A stretch of 5,972 bases of DNA from Bacillota bacterium (GTDB lineage: Bacteria; Bacillota; Clostridia; Peptostreptococcales; Anaerovoracaceae). Of this stretch, positions 5,327 to 5,972 are shown one piece after another. The notes below the pieces were generated by a model, which did not search any database, had not been told where the DNA came from, and worked only from the letters and a program-made list of their open reading frames with translations. Made by a program: the position numbers and the translations under genes. The stretch is from assembly GCA_017523605.1 (NCBI GenBank), contig JAFWVZ010000107.1:1-5972 (forward strand), read 5' to 3'. Position 1 is the stretch's first letter. Each line of letters opens with the position of its first letter.

Positions 5327-5972
5327 TCAGGAAACAGCCTTTTCGCGGTGCTTCTTAGACCACTGAACGTAGCGGATTATAAGCGCTATGTCCGTTATCA
5401 CCCAGGACGTTACGTAGCTGAGCCCCAGGATGATAAGCGAGTGGTAGATAAGACCGAACACCACCAGCACCCAAAGTATGCGGAAGCCGCAGATGCCAAG
5501 GCCAAGAATTATTACAGGAACTATAGCGTCGCCGGCGCCCTTAAGCGTTCCGCTTATTACTTCTATGAAAGTCCATGTAAAGTAATACGGCACGAAGTAC
5601 AGCATTATCTCCCAGGTCTTTTCCATAAGCGCCTGATCGTCCGTAAACAGAAGTATGGCCGGCCTGCCTATCGCAAGCAGCGCAGCGCTCATGACTACTG
5701 TGACGGCGGAGAAGACCTTCATGCTCAGCTTAACGCACTCGCGCACGCGGTCCATGCGTCCGGCTCCGTAGTTCTGACCCACGAAGTTCATTACGGATAC
5801 TCCCGCCGCGCTTATTATTGCCCAGTAGATGCCGTCGATCTTTCCGGTAAGCGACCAGGCTGCGACCACGGTAGTTCCGAGGGAGTTGACTCCGGTCTGT
5901 ATGACTGCGTTGGAGAATCCGAACATGGTCTGCTGGAGGCCCGAGGGTATGCCTATCTTAAGCATCCTGCGA
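5327..5972 (-). CDS. MATE-family efflux transporter, C-terminal half (cut by window edge)
   Basis: MATE transporters are inner-membrane antiporters that export cationic drugs, metabolites or peptides against Na+ or H+. About 214 codons are visible; complete members have about 450 residues in 12 helices, so this is roughly the second six-helix repeat. Counting from the in-frame Met at 5965, the opening KIGIPSGLQQ is the usual start of that repeat, GQNYGAGR at 63-70 and GTLKGAGD at 139-146 are characteristic family motifs, and hydrophobic helices follow at about 46-62, 84-108, 120-138, 147-171 and 175-198. The end is a basic cytoplasmic tail (WSKKHREKAVS). The Met at 5965 is very unlikely to be the true start: the frame stays open to the window edge with Arg-Arg before it. 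Substrate and coupling ion cannot be read from this half. No U-tract terminator follows; the structured element at 5165-5306 comes next. Confidence 0.93.
   Translation of the reverse strand, partial: RRMLKIGIPSGLQQTMFGFSNAVIQTGVNSLGTTVVAAWSLTGKIDGIYWAIISAAGVSVMNFVGQNYGAGRMDRVRECVKLSMKVFSAVTVVMSAALLAIGRPAILLFTDDQALMEKTWEIMLYFVPYYFTWTFIEVISGTLKGAGDAIVPVIILGLGICGFRILWVLVVFGLIYHSLIILGLSYVTSWVITDIALIIRYVQWSKKHREKAVS

Overview
The window reads as chromosomal DNA of a Gram-positive anaerobe of the Clostridia type, probably Lachnospiraceae-like, with roughly balanced base composition. The basis is the company of genes and signals: a SAM-I (S-box) riboswitch with an intrinsic terminator ahead of metK, a clostridial-style monofunctional aspartate kinase with tandem ACT domains, a zinc-type ribosomal protein L31, a MATE transporter, strong AGGAGG-like ribosome binding sites, and hairpin-plus-U-tract terminators. 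The taxon is an inference from protein style, not a database result.

All six protein genes that can be supported lie on the minus strand. Read in the direction of transcription (high to low coordinates) they are: the C-terminal part of a MATE-family transporter (cut by the right edge, ends at 5327); a structured gene-free element (5165-5306); rpmE for ribosomal protein L31 (5039-4839) with its own promoter and terminator; an unrecognised soluble 396-residue protein (4730-3540) with its own terminator; a gap of about 500 bases holding a second structured element (3292-3457), inverted repeats, metK promoter candidates and the SAM-I riboswitch; metK (3008-1833) and its terminator; then an aspartate kinase gene (1727-408) and the first 132 codons of secA, whose ribosome binding site overlaps the aspartate kinase stop codon.

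The metabolic theme is the aspartate-methionine-SAM axis. Aspartate kinase commits aspartate to lysine, threonine and methionine synthesis, metK turns methionine into SAM, and the riboswitch shuts metK off when SAM is plentiful. The aspartate kinase has its own promoter after the metK terminator and no lysine riboswitch or T-box in its short leader, so its control is probably allosteric through the ACT domains.

The least explained parts are the two structured intergenic elements. The one at 3292-3457 folds into a closing helix of more than 20 base pairs enclosing several hairpins. Two of those hairpins contain G-U pairs only if the plus strand is transcribed, and an extended -10 promoter on the plus strand would start RNA at the foot of the helix. 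It is the best candidate here for an undescribed or unassigned noncoding RNA. The element at 5165-5306 has a similar long closing helix, but its strand is unclear. I could not assign either to a known RNA family by eye.
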